Part shown: piece by piece, positions 23,425-33,076 of the stretch
Numbering within the stretch: the first letter of the stretch is position 1
Layout of the letters: every line of letters begins with the position of its first letter
DNA from: a virus
Length of the DNA: 40,695 nucleotides
IMG/VR virus record: IMGVR_UViG_3300015371_000088
Span: 1 to 40,695 of that record
Direction: 5' to 3' (one strand)
Notes under the pieces: generated by a model
What the model was told of the DNA's origin: nothing
Database searches by the model: none
Seen by the model: only the letters and a program-made list of their open reading frames with translations
Program-made: the position numbers and the translations under genes

Positions 23425-25935
23425 TCAGCCTCTCGTCACCTTCGCCAGTTCAGCCATCCGGGAGCGCGGGTCACGACCCGCCTTGGTCTTGATCGCCTTC
23501 ATTTTGTCACGGCGCTGACGGGCGGCCATGTGGTCGACGACCGCCTCGGCGAACTTGTCGATGTCGAAGATCGCCTCGTCGATGGGAGCGGACGGCACGA
23601 TGCCCGACGCCACCAGGCTGATCTGCCGACCACCATCGGCGGCCAGTTGGGTGCGCGGGATCGGGAAGCCGGGGACGTTGACGGCTAGGGCCGCGACGAG
23701 TTCGAGCGAGCCGGCGATGGAGCGCCAGTCGCCGGACAGGGACGCACCGCGCAGGGTGTCGATCTGCTCGTCGGTGGCCTGCGGCGTCACCATGCCGGCC
23801 AGCCAGATTCCGTAGGCGTCCTCGCCCGCCGCAACCAACGCCACGACGGTGCCGGTGTTGTCGTAGTGCGCCATCGTCCGGGCCGCGCCGAGCGTCGGAC
23901 CAGGATGGCCGGTGCCCATCGTGATGTGCCCGACCGGGATGTCGCCCTCATCGGTCAGGACTGCTCCCGTCATGTAGTAGGCGTAGTTGCTGGGGGAGTT
24001 GGGCGCGAGTACGCAGTCCTTCTCACCGAACCCGATGTGGCACTGGCCCCAGGTGGCGAGGTGCCCGTAAACCCGCCCCTCACCGGTCACCACGATGGGG
24101 GCCGGACCGGTGAGGTGCGGGTCCCGGAACCACCCGGCGTCAGGTCGAGGGGCAGACGCGACCAGGTGGAGAGCGGGTCCAGAGAAGTCCTGCGCGTCCG
24201 CCGAGGTGGGGCGTCCCGGCCAGAAGCCGAGGGCGTCGTAGTGGCGGTTCGCGCAGTACCCGTTGAGGTATTGCGGCTTGATGTACTTGGCGAGTTGCAG
24301 GCGGCACCGGTTGAAGTCACCGGGAACGCCCCAGCGGATCTTCAATGCGCCCTTGCCCTTGGTCCAGTACCGACGCAGGCGCTCGGTGTCGACCGGGTGG
24401 GTCAGCCAGCCGGGACCGTCCTCGGTCTTGACGTACTCGCCGAACTCGCCGAACTCCTGGATTTCTTCGGCCGACGCCTTGAGGCTGTCCGGTGGTTCCT
24501 CGCCGAGCACCTGGTAAGCACCGCGCAGAGCGGCCTTGGCGGAACTGATCTTCCCCGGAGGGGCGTCGGTCTGCCCGATCCGGCCAGCCGCCGCATGTAC
24601 CCCGGCACGGGAGAGTTTCCCGCTTGGGGTGCGGATCGGAAGTTTGTTGTTGCTCTTGGTGAGTTTGTCCTCGCCGGTGCCGAGGTGGATGAGGGTGGCG
24701 TCGTACCATTCCTGGTCGGTGTACCCACCGGCCGACCCATCCCACGGTCCCTCGTCGATCCCGGCCGCATACTGACAGGGGACACAGTCACCAGCCGCCG
24801 CCAGGGATTCGTTGTCATCGACACCGAGGTAGATGTGCGCCTCCATGAACGCCGGGATGGCGCACAGGGTGGCACCGCAGATACGCCCGCTGGTGAGGTT
24901 CATGACCGCGTTCTCGGCGAAGGTGTCACCGTCGAGGGCGTTCCCGTCGTCGTCCTCGAGTTGCATGACCGCGCTGTCCACATCGACCGAGATGCCCCGG
25001 ATGCCCTGCTCGGCCAGCAGCCCGACCGCCTCGTCGGCTTCGGCGTTACCGAGCATGAAGCCCTTGCCGTGGATGAGGCCAGCGTCCCGCCAGATTTCGT
25101 CGATCCGACCGACCACCACCGAGCCGTCGTGGCCTTCGGCGTTGACCTTCTGCCAGGACAGCGGCAGCGGCAGGTCACGCCAGGTCAGCGCGTCCGGGGA
25201 GAACTTGCGTCGGTCCCCACTCATCACGCCTTCGGGAGCGAGAACGCCGTGCCAGGGGATGAGGTTGTCCTCGTCGTCACCAACGAGGTCGACGACCTCC
25301 GCATCCGCAAAATCGGTGAGGTCCATCGCCTCTCCTTCCGTCGGGTCCAAGGTAGCGGTTGAGATGCTGGCGGTCACCGGTCGGATTCCGAGGATGCACC
25401 GGCAGTTGATCCACAGTTCGATGGGTGCGCGCATGTCGCCGGGTCGGGACATGGGTACGCCACCAACGACGAAGTTGCGGCCGAGCGGGACTGGGTCGAC
25501 ATCACGGTGGGCCGGGCGGACCCGGTTGTCGTCCATGTCGATCCAGACCTTCTCCAACCCGGACTCACCGGAGTCCTGGGCAGCGGCCATCGTGCCTGCC
25601 GCGTACGCCGCGCTGGCGATGGAGGCGGCCACCCGTCGGGCCTGGATGTTGATGTCGCCCTCCGGCTCGAGCTTGTCGAGGCTGTTCTGCAGTTGGGTCT
25701 CGAACTGGGCGATGGCGGCGTCCAATGACTGGCCACGGGCCTGGGCCTTGCCGGACTCGGTCCGGTAGGCGCGACGCAGCAGGGCGATGCTGCGCCGGAT
25801 CAGGGCGTCGTACCAGTCGCTGCTCTGATGACGGCGGATGGCGTGCTTGACCGAGCCGATCAGAGAGTTCTCCGCGACAGCCAGGACCGGCCGCCGTTGG
25901 GTGGCGTACTCGAGAACATCGAGGGCGTAGATCAC
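23425..25935 (-). CDS. MuF-like protein fused to capsid maturation protease
   Basis: An 836-aa fusion. Residues 1-190 are MuF-like: RVRPAHRD (138-145), the VGG...SRPGD turn and WINCRC (175-180). Residues about 220-400 and 600-770 carry the protease region (LIPWHGVLAPEGVMSGDRRK, a GH pair at 268-269, GRVYGHLATWGQCHIGF, VNVPGFPIPR) as in actinophage capsid maturation protease/MuF fusions. A basic middle part (KLPIRTPSGKLSRAGVHAA, YWTKGKGALKIRWGVPGDF) separates the two protease stretches. The C-terminus is Lys/Arg-rich. GTG 25935 overlaps the portal stop (GTGA). The protein should cleave the capsid scaffold and act inside the prohead. Confidence 0.85.
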   Translation of the reverse strand: MIYALDVLEYATQRRPVLAVAENSLIGSVKHAIRRHQSSDWYDALIRRSIALLRRAYRTESGKAQARGQSLDAAIAQFETQLQNSLDKLEPEGDINIQARRVAASIASAAYAAGTMAAAQDSGESGLEKVWIDMDDNRVRPAHRDVDPVPLGRNFVVGGVPMSRPGDMRAPIELWINCRCILGIRPVTASISTATLDPTEGEAMDLTDFADAEVVDLVGDDEDNLIPWHGVLAPEGVMSGDRRKFSPDALTWRDLPLPLSWQKVNAEGHDGSVVVGRIDEIWRDAGLIHGKGFMLGNAEADEAVGLLAEQGIRGISVDVDSAVMQLEDDDGNALDGDTFAENAVMNLTSGRICGATLCAIPAFMEAHIYLGVDDNESLAAAGDCVPCQYAAGIDEGPWDGSAGGYTDQEWYDATLIHLGTGEDKLTKSNNKLPIRTPSGKLSRAGVHAAAGRIGQTDAPPGKISSAKAALRGAYQVLGEEPPDSLKASAEEIQEFGEFGEYVKTEDGPGWLTHPVDTERLRRYWTKGKGALKIRWGVPGDFNRCRLQLAKYIKPQYLNGYCANRHYDALGFWPGRPTSADAQDFSGPALHLVASAPRPDAGWFRDPHLTGPAPIVVTGEGRVYGHLATWGQCHIGFGEKDCVLAPNSPSNYAYYMTGAVLTDEGDIPVGHITMGTGHPGPTLGAARTMAHYDNTGTVVALVAAGEDAYGIWLAGMVTPQATDEQIDTLRGASLSGDWRSIAGSLELVAALAVNVPGFPIPRTQLAADGGRQISLVASGIVPSAPIDEAIFDIDKFAEAVVDHMAARQRRDKMKAIKTKAGRDPRSRMAELAKVTRG
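25722..25732 (-). repeat. 11-bp repeat (CCAATGACTGG on +)
   Basis: Inside the MuF part of the MuF-protease gene. Confidence 0.85.
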
Positions 25936-27710
25936 GACAACTCCCGGACCGGGGTGGTGACCAGGTACCGATGCATCAACTCCGGGTCGTGCGGTTTCTG
26001 ACTCATCAGCAGGTTCCGGACGTAGGCGTCCAGCCCAGCGGTGACGGCCTGCTGCTGCTCGAACGGGATGCCCTTCATGACACGGGGCACGCAGGTCCAG
26101 GCGTCGTCCATCAGCCGGTCCAGTTCCCGGCTGTTCGCCGAGATGGCCAGGTACACGTCGGCCGCTCCGACCCCGACTGGCTTGATCGCTCGCAGCGAAC
26201 GGAGGCGGTTGCCGGCCCGCTCCAAGGCCCGGTAGACCAGCGCCTCGGAGGCGGCGAGGATGCCGGCTGAGGCGGCGGGCGGCAGGACTTCTTCGGGTGG
26301 CCCCTGCTCCGGGTGGTCCCGCAGCGAACGCGGTGGCGGGGTCTCGTTGTTGGGGCCTTGCTCCATCGGGGCCATGTTCAGGTCGACACCGAGGGCTTCG
26401 AGCGCGGCGTCGACCATCTCCGGGGTCGCGCTACCGGAGGCCACCTTCTTGAGCAGCCAGGTTTCCTGCTCGGCCTGCTCGGGCGCATCGCCTTCGGAGA
26501 ACCCGGTCTCGCGGCGTAGTGCCTCGGCGGACAGTTCGCCACGGTCCCACAACTCGATGGCTTCCTTGGACCGGTTGGGCCGCAGCCGCACCGCCGAGGT
26601 GTCGTAGCGCACCACGTCGGTCGGGTCCTTGGTGACCGCCTGCACGTAGTCGGTGCCGATGGCGGAGACGATGAGTTCGCCGACCGGCTCGATGTGGGTC
26701 TTGATGGATGCCTCGTCCACCTGCCAGGCGGACCAGTGGTTCAGGTCGGCGGTGCCGAGCAGGACCTCGACGGGGATGTCCAGCCCGAGGCCGAGCCGGC
26801 GAATGGCCGCCACCCGCATCTCGTTGGCGGCGGCGTCCAGTTCCGACCAGAAGTGGATGAGGTTGGCCTTCTCGACAAACTCTTCGGGGACCATCAGCAC
26901 GATGGGCGCGACAGCCGAGGCGGCCGACGGGGACTGCACGGCGGTGGTCATCGCGTCGAACAGGGTGGCCATCACCTTGTCGGCTTCGGTGGCACCGTCG
27001 GGCAGGACGACGTGTTCGGGGGTGGGGAAGGTCAGGCCCTGGGGGAGCAGCAGCATCCCGGCACCGGTCAGTCGGGAAATGATCTGCGCGAGGATGTGCT
27101 GGCTGAGGCGCTCAATCTCCCCCAGGACGTTCAGGACGGCGCGCACCGGGGAGTCGGCGTACATCTTGTGCTGCGGGTGCGGTCGCCAGATGCGGATGAC
27201 CGCTTCGGACGGGTCGAGGTAGACCAGCGGCTTGCTGTCGTTGTAGTTGATCTGCCACTTACCACCGGGAGCGGAGACTTCGTCGGAGCCGAGGACTTCG
27301 CTGACCGTGGACTTGGGGTCCTCGCCCCGGTTGGCCCGGCCCTTGCGCTCGACAAGGAAACATTCCCCGGCGATGAACAGGTGTATGCCGATCTGGCCGA
27401 GCGCCTGCGACTGTCCTTCGCTTCCGCCGAAGAACGAGGCCAGCACGTCGGCGGCGTCGCCCTTCGGGTTGGGCACGTACTGGTTGCCCACCTGCTTGGC
27501 CGCGTACAGGGTGACGCGGGACAGGACGTTGCCGACCCAGTTGGCGGCGTACCGCAGTTCGCCGATGCTGTCGTAGTAGCGCCACGCTTCCCGCTGCCAC
27601 GACTGCGCGTTGTTGATGGTGGTCGGGGCCGAGGTGTACCGGTAACCACTCGCCACCACGGCCGAGTTCGGGGCCGGAACTACCGGGACTGACGCAGGGG
27701 GCCTGGGCAC
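25932..27710 (-). CDS. portal protein
   Basis: A 592-aa portal, the dodecameric ring at the capsid vertex through which DNA is packaged. The pattern SWQREAWRYYDSIGELRYAANWVG near residues 37-60, then IGIHLFIAGECFLV and PSEAVIRIWRPHP, is typical of actinophage portals. It follows terminase and a small membrane protein and precedes the MuF-protease, the standard order. GTG 27710 has AGGAG 5 nt upstream. Confidence 0.92.
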   Translation of the reverse strand: MPRPPASVPVVPAPNSAVVASGYRYTSAPTTINNAQSWQREAWRYYDSIGELRYAANWVGNVLSRVTLYAAKQVGNQYVPNPKGDAADVLASFFGGSEGQSQALGQIGIHLFIAGECFLVERKGRANRGEDPKSTVSEVLGSDEVSAPGGKWQINYNDSKPLVYLDPSEAVIRIWRPHPQHKMYADSPVRAVLNVLGEIERLSQHILAQIISRLTGAGMLLLPQGLTFPTPEHVVLPDGATEADKVMATLFDAMTTAVQSPSAASAVAPIVLMVPEEFVEKANLIHFWSELDAAANEMRVAAIRRLGLGLDIPVEVLLGTADLNHWSAWQVDEASIKTHIEPVGELIVSAIGTDYVQAVTKDPTDVVRYDTSAVRLRPNRSKEAIELWDRGELSAEALRRETGFSEGDAPEQAEQETWLLKKVASGSATPEMVDAALEALGVDLNMAPMEQGPNNETPPPRSLRDHPEQGPPEEVLPPAASAGILAASEALVYRALERAGNRLRSLRAIKPVGVGAADVYLAISANSRELDRLMDDAWTCVPRVMKGIPFEQQQAVTAGLDAYVRNLLMSQKPHDPELMHRYLVTTPVRELS

Positions 27711-27718
27711 CGCATCTC

Positions 27719-28063
27719 CTATCGCTGGCTAATGCCGTCCTCATCGTGAAACACCAACCAGGACACGACGTAGGACGCCGCCATCCAGCCGTTAAACAAC
27801 CACCACGACCAATGCAAGGATGACAGCAAAGCCCAGGCGATGTCAGCAGCCACGATGTACGGAGCTGCACACCACAGGCACGTCGCTAGTTTCGACCACG
27901 GCCCGTTGTGGGTCCACGCCTCCCACTTGAGCCGCAGCCACACCGACGGCGGGAAGTCGTCGTTGACCAGCAGCCGGGTCAGTCGGGCGCACGCCATCAG
28001 GCCCACCAGCACCGCGATGTAGTGGTACCAGGGCGAGTCGAGGGTGAAGGTCGGGGTCACCAT
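27719..28063 (-). CDS. small membrane protein, DUF1360-like
   Basis: A 114-aa protein with three probable membrane helices (about residues 14-32, 64-84, 88-107) and the pattern ARLTRLLVNDDFP...CLWCAAPY, which resembles DUF1360-type proteins often found between terminase and portal in actinophages. Function unknown. ATG 28063 is chosen over upstream starts because it overlaps the terminase stop and the earlier residues are shadow sequence. Confidence 0.65.
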   Translation of the reverse strand: MVTPTFTLDSPWYHYIAVLVGLMACARLTRLLVNDDFPPSVWLRLKWEAWTHNGPWSKLATCLWCAAPYIVAADIAWALLSSLHWSWWLFNGWMAASYVVSWLVFHDEDGISQR

Positions 28064-29421
28064 TGCTGCTGCCACGGGAGGTCGAAGCCACTTGGCGAGG
28101 CGATAGTCACCGGGGAGGTGCCACGGCGAAGATCGGTGATCCCATGAACTAGGGCGTCCAGGCGATCCGGAGAGGTCGTCCCTGGGACCCATGTCGTGAG
28201 TTGATCCTCGAGGTCGGGGTGCAGGCCAACGTGGCTGACCCGACCCTTCTCATACAGTGCCACGACCGGGTCGGCCCGGATGACCTTTCCGCGACGGGAG
28301 TTGACGGTGACCACTCGCGCGTCGGAGTCGAGGGTGTCGAGGGTGTTCTTGACCATGTCGCCACCGAAGTTACGCTCCGCCACGATGTAGTCGGCGCTGA
28401 AACGCTCGTACAACTCGACGGCGCGGGTGGCCCAGCCGTTCGGGGTGAGCCGGCCGGAGCCGTCGTAGAGCACGTAGAACTGGCCGCCTTCGTCTACCCC
28501 GACCACGACAATGCCGGTCTCGTCGGACCGGGCGTTGGCGCTTCCGGCCGGGTCGATGGCCACCACGATCCGGACCAGGTCCACGACCAATGACTGGACG
28601 CGGGCCGCCTCGATCATCTCGGCGTTCCACAGCGCGCCCTCGACATCCTCGAGAATCTCGCCGTAAATTTCCTGCCGCCCACGGCGGGTGCCCTCGAGTT
28701 CCTCGAGCACCTTCTTGGCGAACGCGGGGGCGAGGTTGTCGATGTTGGCGTAGGTGGACGCGACGACGGAGACGGTGTCGTCCCGCTTGACGATGCCCTT
28801 CATCCACTGCGAAGGGACCGGGGTGGTGGTGCACAGCACCTTCGGGTCGGAGCCGAGTCGCATCCCCAGGGTGAGGTTCTGCCAGACCTCGTCGATGAGG
28901 GCCATGTGCGCCGGCTCGTCGAGCCAGGCGTCGTAGTGCTGCGGGCCGCGCAGACGGTCCGGTTCCTCACCGGAGTAGGTGTGCCCGACCGCCCCGTTGG
29001 GCCAGGTCAGTTTCCGTTTCGATGGCTCCCACAGGGGGCGACCACCCGGCGGCGACGTGGCGAGAATCCCCGATTCCCCTTCGATCATCACGTCCCTGGC
29101 CGCAGGCCCTGTGGGAGCCACGAGGGCAATGATGGGGGATATCTTGATCCGGCGCTGGGTCCACTCGCTGCCGGTTCGGGTCTTTCCTGATCCTCGCCCG
29201 CCGCGCATCAGCCAGACGAACCAGTCGCCCTTGGGCGGGTGCTGGTCGGCGCGGGCGTGCCGCCATTCCCACTTGTCGTGGGGCTTGCCGTCGCACCCCG
29301 GCTTGCGGCAGTAGAACGGCTTCCAGACCGAGTTCTCGATGTCCCGTAGGGCGTCGAGGGCGCGCTGTTGTGCGGCCAGTGACCAACTACGCCACTCGTC
29401 AGGACTTTCCATAGATGACAC
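28057..29421 (-). CDS. terminase large subunit
   Basis: A 454-aa packaging motor. Walker A is GGRGSGKT (residues 74-81); the Walker B region is HYDAWLDEPAH. The nuclease domain begins VVAIDPAGSANARSDETG, with a later IVAERNFGGDM. An N-terminal CRKPGC...H stretch is an extra feature. GTG 29421 has GAGG upstream; ATG 29412 is an alternative. It overlaps a 50-aa gene by 23 bp. Unusually, it is separated from the likely small subunit by four genes. A repeat copy lies at 28587. Confidence 0.95.
   Translation of the reverse strand: MSSMESPDEWRSWSLAAQQRALDALRDIENSVWKPFYCRKPGCDGKPHDKWEWRHARADQHPPKGDWFVWLMRGGRGSGKTRTGSEWTQRRIKISPIIALVAPTGPAARDVMIEGESGILATSPPGGRPLWEPSKRKLTWPNGAVGHTYSGEEPDRLRGPQHYDAWLDEPAHMALIDEVWQNLTLGMRLGSDPKVLCTTTPVPSQWMKGIVKRDDTVSVVASTYANIDNLAPAFAKKVLEELEGTRRGRQEIYGEILEDVEGALWNAEMIEAARVQSLVVDLVRIVVAIDPAGSANARSDETGIVVVGVDEGGQFYVLYDGSGRLTPNGWATRAVELYERFSADYIVAERNFGGDMVKNTLDTLDSDARVVTVNSRRGKVIRADPVVALYEKGRVSHVGLHPDLEDQLTTWVPGTTSPDRLDALVHGITDLRRGTSPVTIASPSGFDLPWQQQW
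28587..28597 (-). repeat. 11-bp repeat (CCAATGACTGG on +)
   Basis: Inside the large terminase gene (VQSLVVD), just before the nuclease domain. Confidence 0.85.
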
Positions 29422-29551
29422 GTCGCCTCGCCAGGTATCTATCTACGTGAGCCGGGAGCCAGGGTCGGCCACGGAATACCTGGTAGCGAGTGCCCGCGCT
29501 GATCGGCGTCTTACAGCACTCGCATACCTGGTACCCACGTGACTTGGGCAT
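29399..29551 (-). CDS. 50-aa Cys-rich protein before terminase
   Basis: A short frame from ATG 29551 to TGA 29399. The peptide starts MPKSRGYQVCECCKTPISAG and ends basic. The CECC cluster suggests metal binding. It overlaps the terminase start by 23 bp. There is no strong ribosome site, and no family is recognised. The clean codon pattern and the coupling to terminase support it. Confidence 0.5.
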   Translation of the reverse strand: MPKSRGYQVCECCKTPISAGTRYQVFRGRPWLPAHVDRYLARRRVIYGKS

Positions 29552-29569
29552 GTCCACAGTGTGACACGC

Positions 29570-31312
29570 TTAGGCCAACTTCCACCCGGTGACCACCACC
29601 GTCAGGTCGACGGGCTTGTTGTTGACCACCGCCGCTGTCTTGTCATTCAGGATCACCGTGACATTGGACAGCGTGGCCGAAGCGGTGTCGATGAGCGGGA
29701 AGTACGCCTGGTTGACTGGCTGACCGACAGCGGTGGCGTAACCGACGAACCCCGCCGAGGTGATGTTCACCGGAACCTGTCCGGTGGCGGTGGTGTTCTG
29801 GCTGCCCCGCCAGATCATGATGTGCGGCTTGTGGATCGCCGGGTTGTAGGCCACCCCAGCCAGCGGGGTGCCGACCACGGTCAGACCAGCCGGTGCACCC
29901 TGCGGGCCGACTGCACCGGGAGTACCGGGGTCACCCTTAGGTCCGACCGGACCCTGCTGTCCGGTCTGTCCGGTCTGTCCGGTTGGCCCCTGCTGGCCGG
30001 CCTCGCCTTGTGGCCCAGTCGGCCCAGTTGGTCCGGTCGGACCGGTCATCCCGGTCTGGCCCTGCGGCCCTTGTGGCCCGGTCGGTCCAGGCGGTCCGGT
30101 CGGCCCCTGTAGTGGGGCGAACTGGAAGGCCACCAGGACATCGGAGCCGGGAGTCGGCTCACTGCCCTGTGGGGAACCGGAGTCGGACTCGACGGGGATA
30201 ACCCAGTTGTCACCGTTGGCGGTGGCCGGTCCGGTCAGCGTCCAGCGGTGCCAGGAGCCAGCGTTGGCCTTGGCCTGCGCGTAGACGTGGTCGCCCGCCA
30301 CCATCGTGTTGATGAGGTTGGACCAGTCGATGCCCGCCAGTTGGCCGATCTTGTGAATCCAGATCGCCGTGGCCTGGGCGGGGTCGTCGTTGTCGATACC
30401 GACCACACCAACACCCAGCGGCTCGGACACCGGATCGCCGACCCAGCCCCACACCGACTGCTGGGTACCACCAGCCGGCGCCCCGTCGGCGCCCTGCGGA
30501 CCAGCCGGGCCAACCGGACCAACCGGACCAGGATCACCGGGAGAGCCAGCCGGACCTACCGGACCAACAGCGCCCTCGGGTCCGGCCGCGCCAGGCTCAC
30601 CGGCCGGACCGGGATCACCCTGCGGACCGACTTCGCCAGCGGGACCAGCCGGACCTTCCACGGTGCTGTCGGCACCGGGCGGGCCTTCGGGTCCGGGGGG
30701 ACCTTGCTCTCCGGGTGGTCCCTGCTCTCCGGGCGGTCCTTGGATGGTGCTGTCGCCGGGCGGGCCTTGCTCACCAGGCGGGCCAGTCTCGCCAGCAGGA
30801 CCCACAGGACCAGGGTCGCCAGCCGGGCCAGGATCACCGGGTGGGCCGGCAGGGCCAGGCTCGCCCGCAGGACCAGGCTCACCCTGGGGTCCTTGCGGAC
30901 CTGGCTCACCTCCACCGCTACCTGACTCACCAGGGGGACCTTCCGGACCAGGGGGGCCGGGTTCACCGGCAGGTCCAGCAGGGCCTTCGGGTCCGGGCGG
31001 GCCATCTGCGCCAGGTGCGCCATCCGCGCCAGGAGGACCAGCGGGTCCTTCGGGTCCGGGGGCACCGTCCTTGCCAGGCGGACCGGGCGGACCAGGAACA
31101 GCCGTGCTGCCGTCCGGCAGGGTGATCGGGTGTTCGACGTGCGGCTCGTCATCGAGGACACCGCGACGGCCGGGCAGGTCGAGCCATGGGGGGATCCCGT
31201 CGCCGATCCGGATGACGCCGTTGGTCAGGTCGAAGCCCGGCTCACCAGCGGCGAGGACCGGGTTGTCGTGCTCCCACTCTTCGGCGGTGCCGCGACGAAG
31301 CTGAATCCTCAC
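29570..31312 (-). CDS. collagen-like fibre protein
   Basis: A 580-aa protein with five parts: an N-terminal domain ([13 protein letters not shown]...RIGDG...WLDLP, residues 1-50) typical of phage tail and fibre N-termini; a Gly-X-Y collagen-like stretch about 73-280; a globular domain about 282-400; a second collagen-like stretch about 400-470; and a C-terminal beta domain. The protein is probably a trimeric fibre on the virion surface. GTG 31312 overlaps the preceding TGA. Its place between the two terminase genes is unusual. Confidence 0.85.
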   Translation of the reverse strand: MRIQLRRGTAEEWEHDNPVLAAGEPGFDLTNGVIRIGDGIPPWLDLPGRRGVLDDEPHVEHPITLPDGSTAVPGPPGPPGKDGAPGPEGPAGPPGADGAPGADGPPGPEGPAGPAGEPGPPGPEGPPGESGSGGGEPGPQGPQGEPGPAGEPGPAGPPGDPGPAGDPGPVGPAGETGPPGEQGPPGDSTIQGPPGEQGPPGEQGPPGPEGPPGADSTVEGPAGPAGEVGPQGDPGPAGEPGAAGPEGAVGPVGPAGSPGDPGPVGPVGPAGPQGADGAPAGGTQQSVWGWVGDPVSEPLGVGVVGIDNDDPAQATAIWIHKIGQLAGIDWSNLINTMVAGDHVYAQAKANAGSWHRWTLTGPATANGDNWVIPVESDSGSPQGSEPTPGSDVLVAFQFAPLQGPTGPPGPTGPQGPQGQTGMTGPTGPTGPTGPQGEAGQQGPTGQTGQTGQQGPVGPKGDPGTPGAVGPQGAPAGLTVVGTPLAGVAYNPAIHKPHIMIWRGSQNTTATGQVPVNITSAGFVGYATAVGQPVNQAYFPLIDTASATLSNVTVILNDKTAAVVNNKPVDLTVVVTGWKLA

Positions 31313-32106
31313 GGCGAGCCTCCGTCAAGACCTCCGCCCAGGGCGACCTTGACCTTGACCGGGGTGCACAAGGTGGCGAACGCGAAGGTCCGCTCAGCCA
31401 GTGCGACCCAGGTGTTGTCCAGCGGGGCCTGGATGAAGAACGGCTCGTGCGCCTGCATGACGCCACGGACCACGACGATGGGACCGGACGCGACGAGCCA
31501 GGTGCTGCCGTCGGTGTCGTCGTAGGCGACGTTGAAGTACCCGGCTCCGGCGCTGACGAGGGAGCCGAGGGTGGTCTCGAGGTGGTTGCCGTGCCGGTCG
31601 AGGACGCCCCAGCCGAGGGTGGCAGCGGTCCGGCCCAGGTGCAGGGTGGCCTGGTAGGGGCCGCCGTTGGCTCCCCAAAAACCTTCCAGCAGGCCGATGC
31701 CTTGGACGGGTCCGACGGCCGTGCCGGGGGTGATGTCGTCGGCGTCGGCGAGCAGTTGGGTCATCACGGCGGACTCGATGGCCCGTTCCTCACCAGCGGA
31801 CAGGGCCTTGACGGCGTTGTCGCGGGCGGAGTTGAAGTCGGGCGGTCCGGCGCAGCGGTACTGCGCGTAGACGGTCATCGGGTCGCCCTCGGGGTACTCG
31901 GGCGAGATGAACACGTTCTTGGTGACCGGGGCCTCACACGGCTGGGTGGCTACGCCGGGTTCCCCACACCCGTAGGGGTTCTCCATCTCGATGCCACCCC
32001 CCGACCAGTGCGAGTCGTTCATGTCGCGCACGTCGGCCACAGAGAACAGGCCGAACGGGATGGGCTTGAAGGGCGGCGGGTCGACGTAGAACCGGGTGAA
32101 GGCCAT
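31309..32106 (-). CDS. probable structural protein, family not recognised
   Basis: A 265-aa protein coupled to the collagen-like gene by a 4-bp overlap. The start region ([19 protein letters not shown]), a helix [20 protein letters not shown], and a C-terminal [13 protein letters not shown]...PVKVKV have the look of an HK97-fold or virion surface protein, but I do not recognise the family. ATG 32106 has GGAGAG upstream and is preferred to 32133. Confidence 0.6.
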   Translation of the reverse strand: MAFTRFYVDPPPFKPIPFGLFSVADVRDMNDSHWSGGGIEMENPYGCGEPGVATQPCEAPVTKNVFISPEYPEGDPMTVYAQYRCAGPPDFNSARDNAVKALSAGEERAIESAVMTQLLADADDITPGTAVGPVQGIGLLEGFWGANGGPYQATLHLGRTAATLGWGVLDRHGNHLETTLGSLVSAGAGYFNVAYDDTDGSTWLVASGPIVVVRGVMQAHEPFFIQAPLDNTWVALAERTFAFATLCTPVKVKVALGGGLDGGSP

Positions 32107-32125
32107 GCTCTCTCCTAGGCACGGA

Positions 32126-32143
32126 CCGCGCATCTGTGCGCGG
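32126..32143 (-). terminator. short intercistronic hairpin
   Basis: CCGCGCA (32126-32132) pairs with TGCGCGG (32137-32143) around TCTG. It lies between the end of the 138-aa gene and the start of the 265-aa gene. There is no U tract; it could be a weak terminator or an mRNA processing or stability element. Confidence 0.35.
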
Positions 32144-32151
32144 CCTCGCGT

Positions 32152-32568
32152 CTACGGTAGCCGCAGGTGGTCTCCGGTACAGCCAGGGTGCGGACACCAG
32201 TTTTCGATGCCCTCTCCCAAATCTCGTTCGCCTGGTGCGTTCTGGATGCGGCCCCACCGACCGGGGCAGGGCGTCTCGTAGAGCACCTGGTGGATCGGCA
32301 TTCCCAGGACGTGAGCGACCTGCAAGGCGATGGCGCGACGAGCGAACGAGGCCCGGTTCACGTCCCTGGCGACAGCGGCCCCGTCGAGTAGTCGCATGAA
32401 CTCGCTGCTGACCGCGAATGACAGGGGGGACAGGTGCCGGCGAAACGCGCCGGGATGAACAGCCGGACCCTTGCGCCCCTTCTTGGCGTAGCGCGCAGCG
32501 AGGGCCGCCTCCACATTGGCGATCCAGTCACTGGACCGATCATCCCCGGTCGGGATGACTTCATCCAT
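32152..32568 (-). CDS. RHH-like DNA-binding candidate
   Basis: A 138-aa protein. Residues about 46-90 (PLSFAVSSEFMRLLDGAAVARDVNRASFARRAIA) have the strand-helix-helix pattern of ribbon-helix-helix proteins. The C-terminus has CPHPGC. ATG 32568 overlaps the small terminase stop by 8 bp; a TTG at 32577 is also in frame. A repeat copy lies near the 5' end (32524). Confidence 0.5.
   Translation of the reverse strand: MDEVIPTGDDRSSDWIANVEAALAARYAKKGRKGPAVHPGAFRRHLSPLSFAVSSEFMRLLDGAAVARDVNRASFARRAIALQVAHVLGMPIHQVLYETPCPGRWGRIQNAPGERDLGEGIENWCPHPGCTGDHLRLP
32524..32534 (+). repeat. 11-bp repeat (CCAGTCACTGG)
   Basis: Near the 5' end of the RHH-like 138-aa gene, opposite to transcription. Confidence 0.9.
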
Positions 32569-33076
32569 CGTCACCAAGGTCGGACTCGATTATCTCGCCG
32601 TGGATGATGTCGGCTTCTTCGGGGAAGCCTTGGCTGGTCAGCGCCGCCTTGGTGTTGATCCACTCCTGAATCTCACGGGCGGTCGGGTTGTAGAGGATGA
32701 CCTCGGCCGGCGCGTCCAGGCCGTACAGCTTGGCGTGCCGGTCGATCAGCGCCAGTGCGGTCCGCACGTAGCCGAGGTGCTCCGGGTCGTTCTCGTCGGT
32801 GGCCCGCCCGTACACGGAGCGCAGCAGGCGTTCGAGCCGGCGTGCTTCGATAAACCGCTGCTGGTCGCGGGACTCGGTCCCGACGGTGTTAGCCAGTCCG
32901 CGTTCGACGGCCAGTCGGGCGTTGTGCGCGGTGGTGTAGCCGAGGGTCCGGGCGATTTCGGAGTAGGAGGCCCCGTGAATCCGCAACGCCACGGCGGCCT
33001 CGAGTCGGGATGCGCGGTCCTTGAAGTCGGGGTGGTTCTCGCCCTCGTCCATCGGGGCCGGTGTCGCGTAGGCCAT
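32561..33076 (-). CDS. terminase small subunit candidate
   Basis: A 171-aa protein with an N-terminal helix-turn-helix (HGASYSEIARTLGYTTAHNA, about residues 30-50), a helical middle (ARRLERLLRSVYGRAT) and an acidic C-terminus, the usual plan of DNA-recognising small terminases. ATG 33076 is coupled to the previous stop (TGATG). The identity is likely but not certain because the large subunit is 3 kb away. Confidence 0.7.
   Translation of the reverse strand: MAYATPAPMDEGENHPDFKDRASRLEAAVALRIHGASYSEIARTLGYTTAHNARLAVERGLANTVGTESRDQQRFIEARRLERLLRSVYGRATDENDPEHLGYVRTALALIDRHAKLYGLDAPAEVILYNPTAREIQEWINTKAALTSQGFPEEADIIHGEIIESDLGDDG

Noticed and set aside
29552-29568. A possible fourth GTCACAC operator site
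   Set aside because: Only TGTCACAC is shared on the minus strand and the arms do not match.
30369-31304. Pro/Gly-rich open frame opposite the collagen-like gene
   Set aside because: Gly-X-Y coding DNA gives a Pro/Gly-rich frame on the other strand; the leftward frame has proper N- and C-terminal domains.
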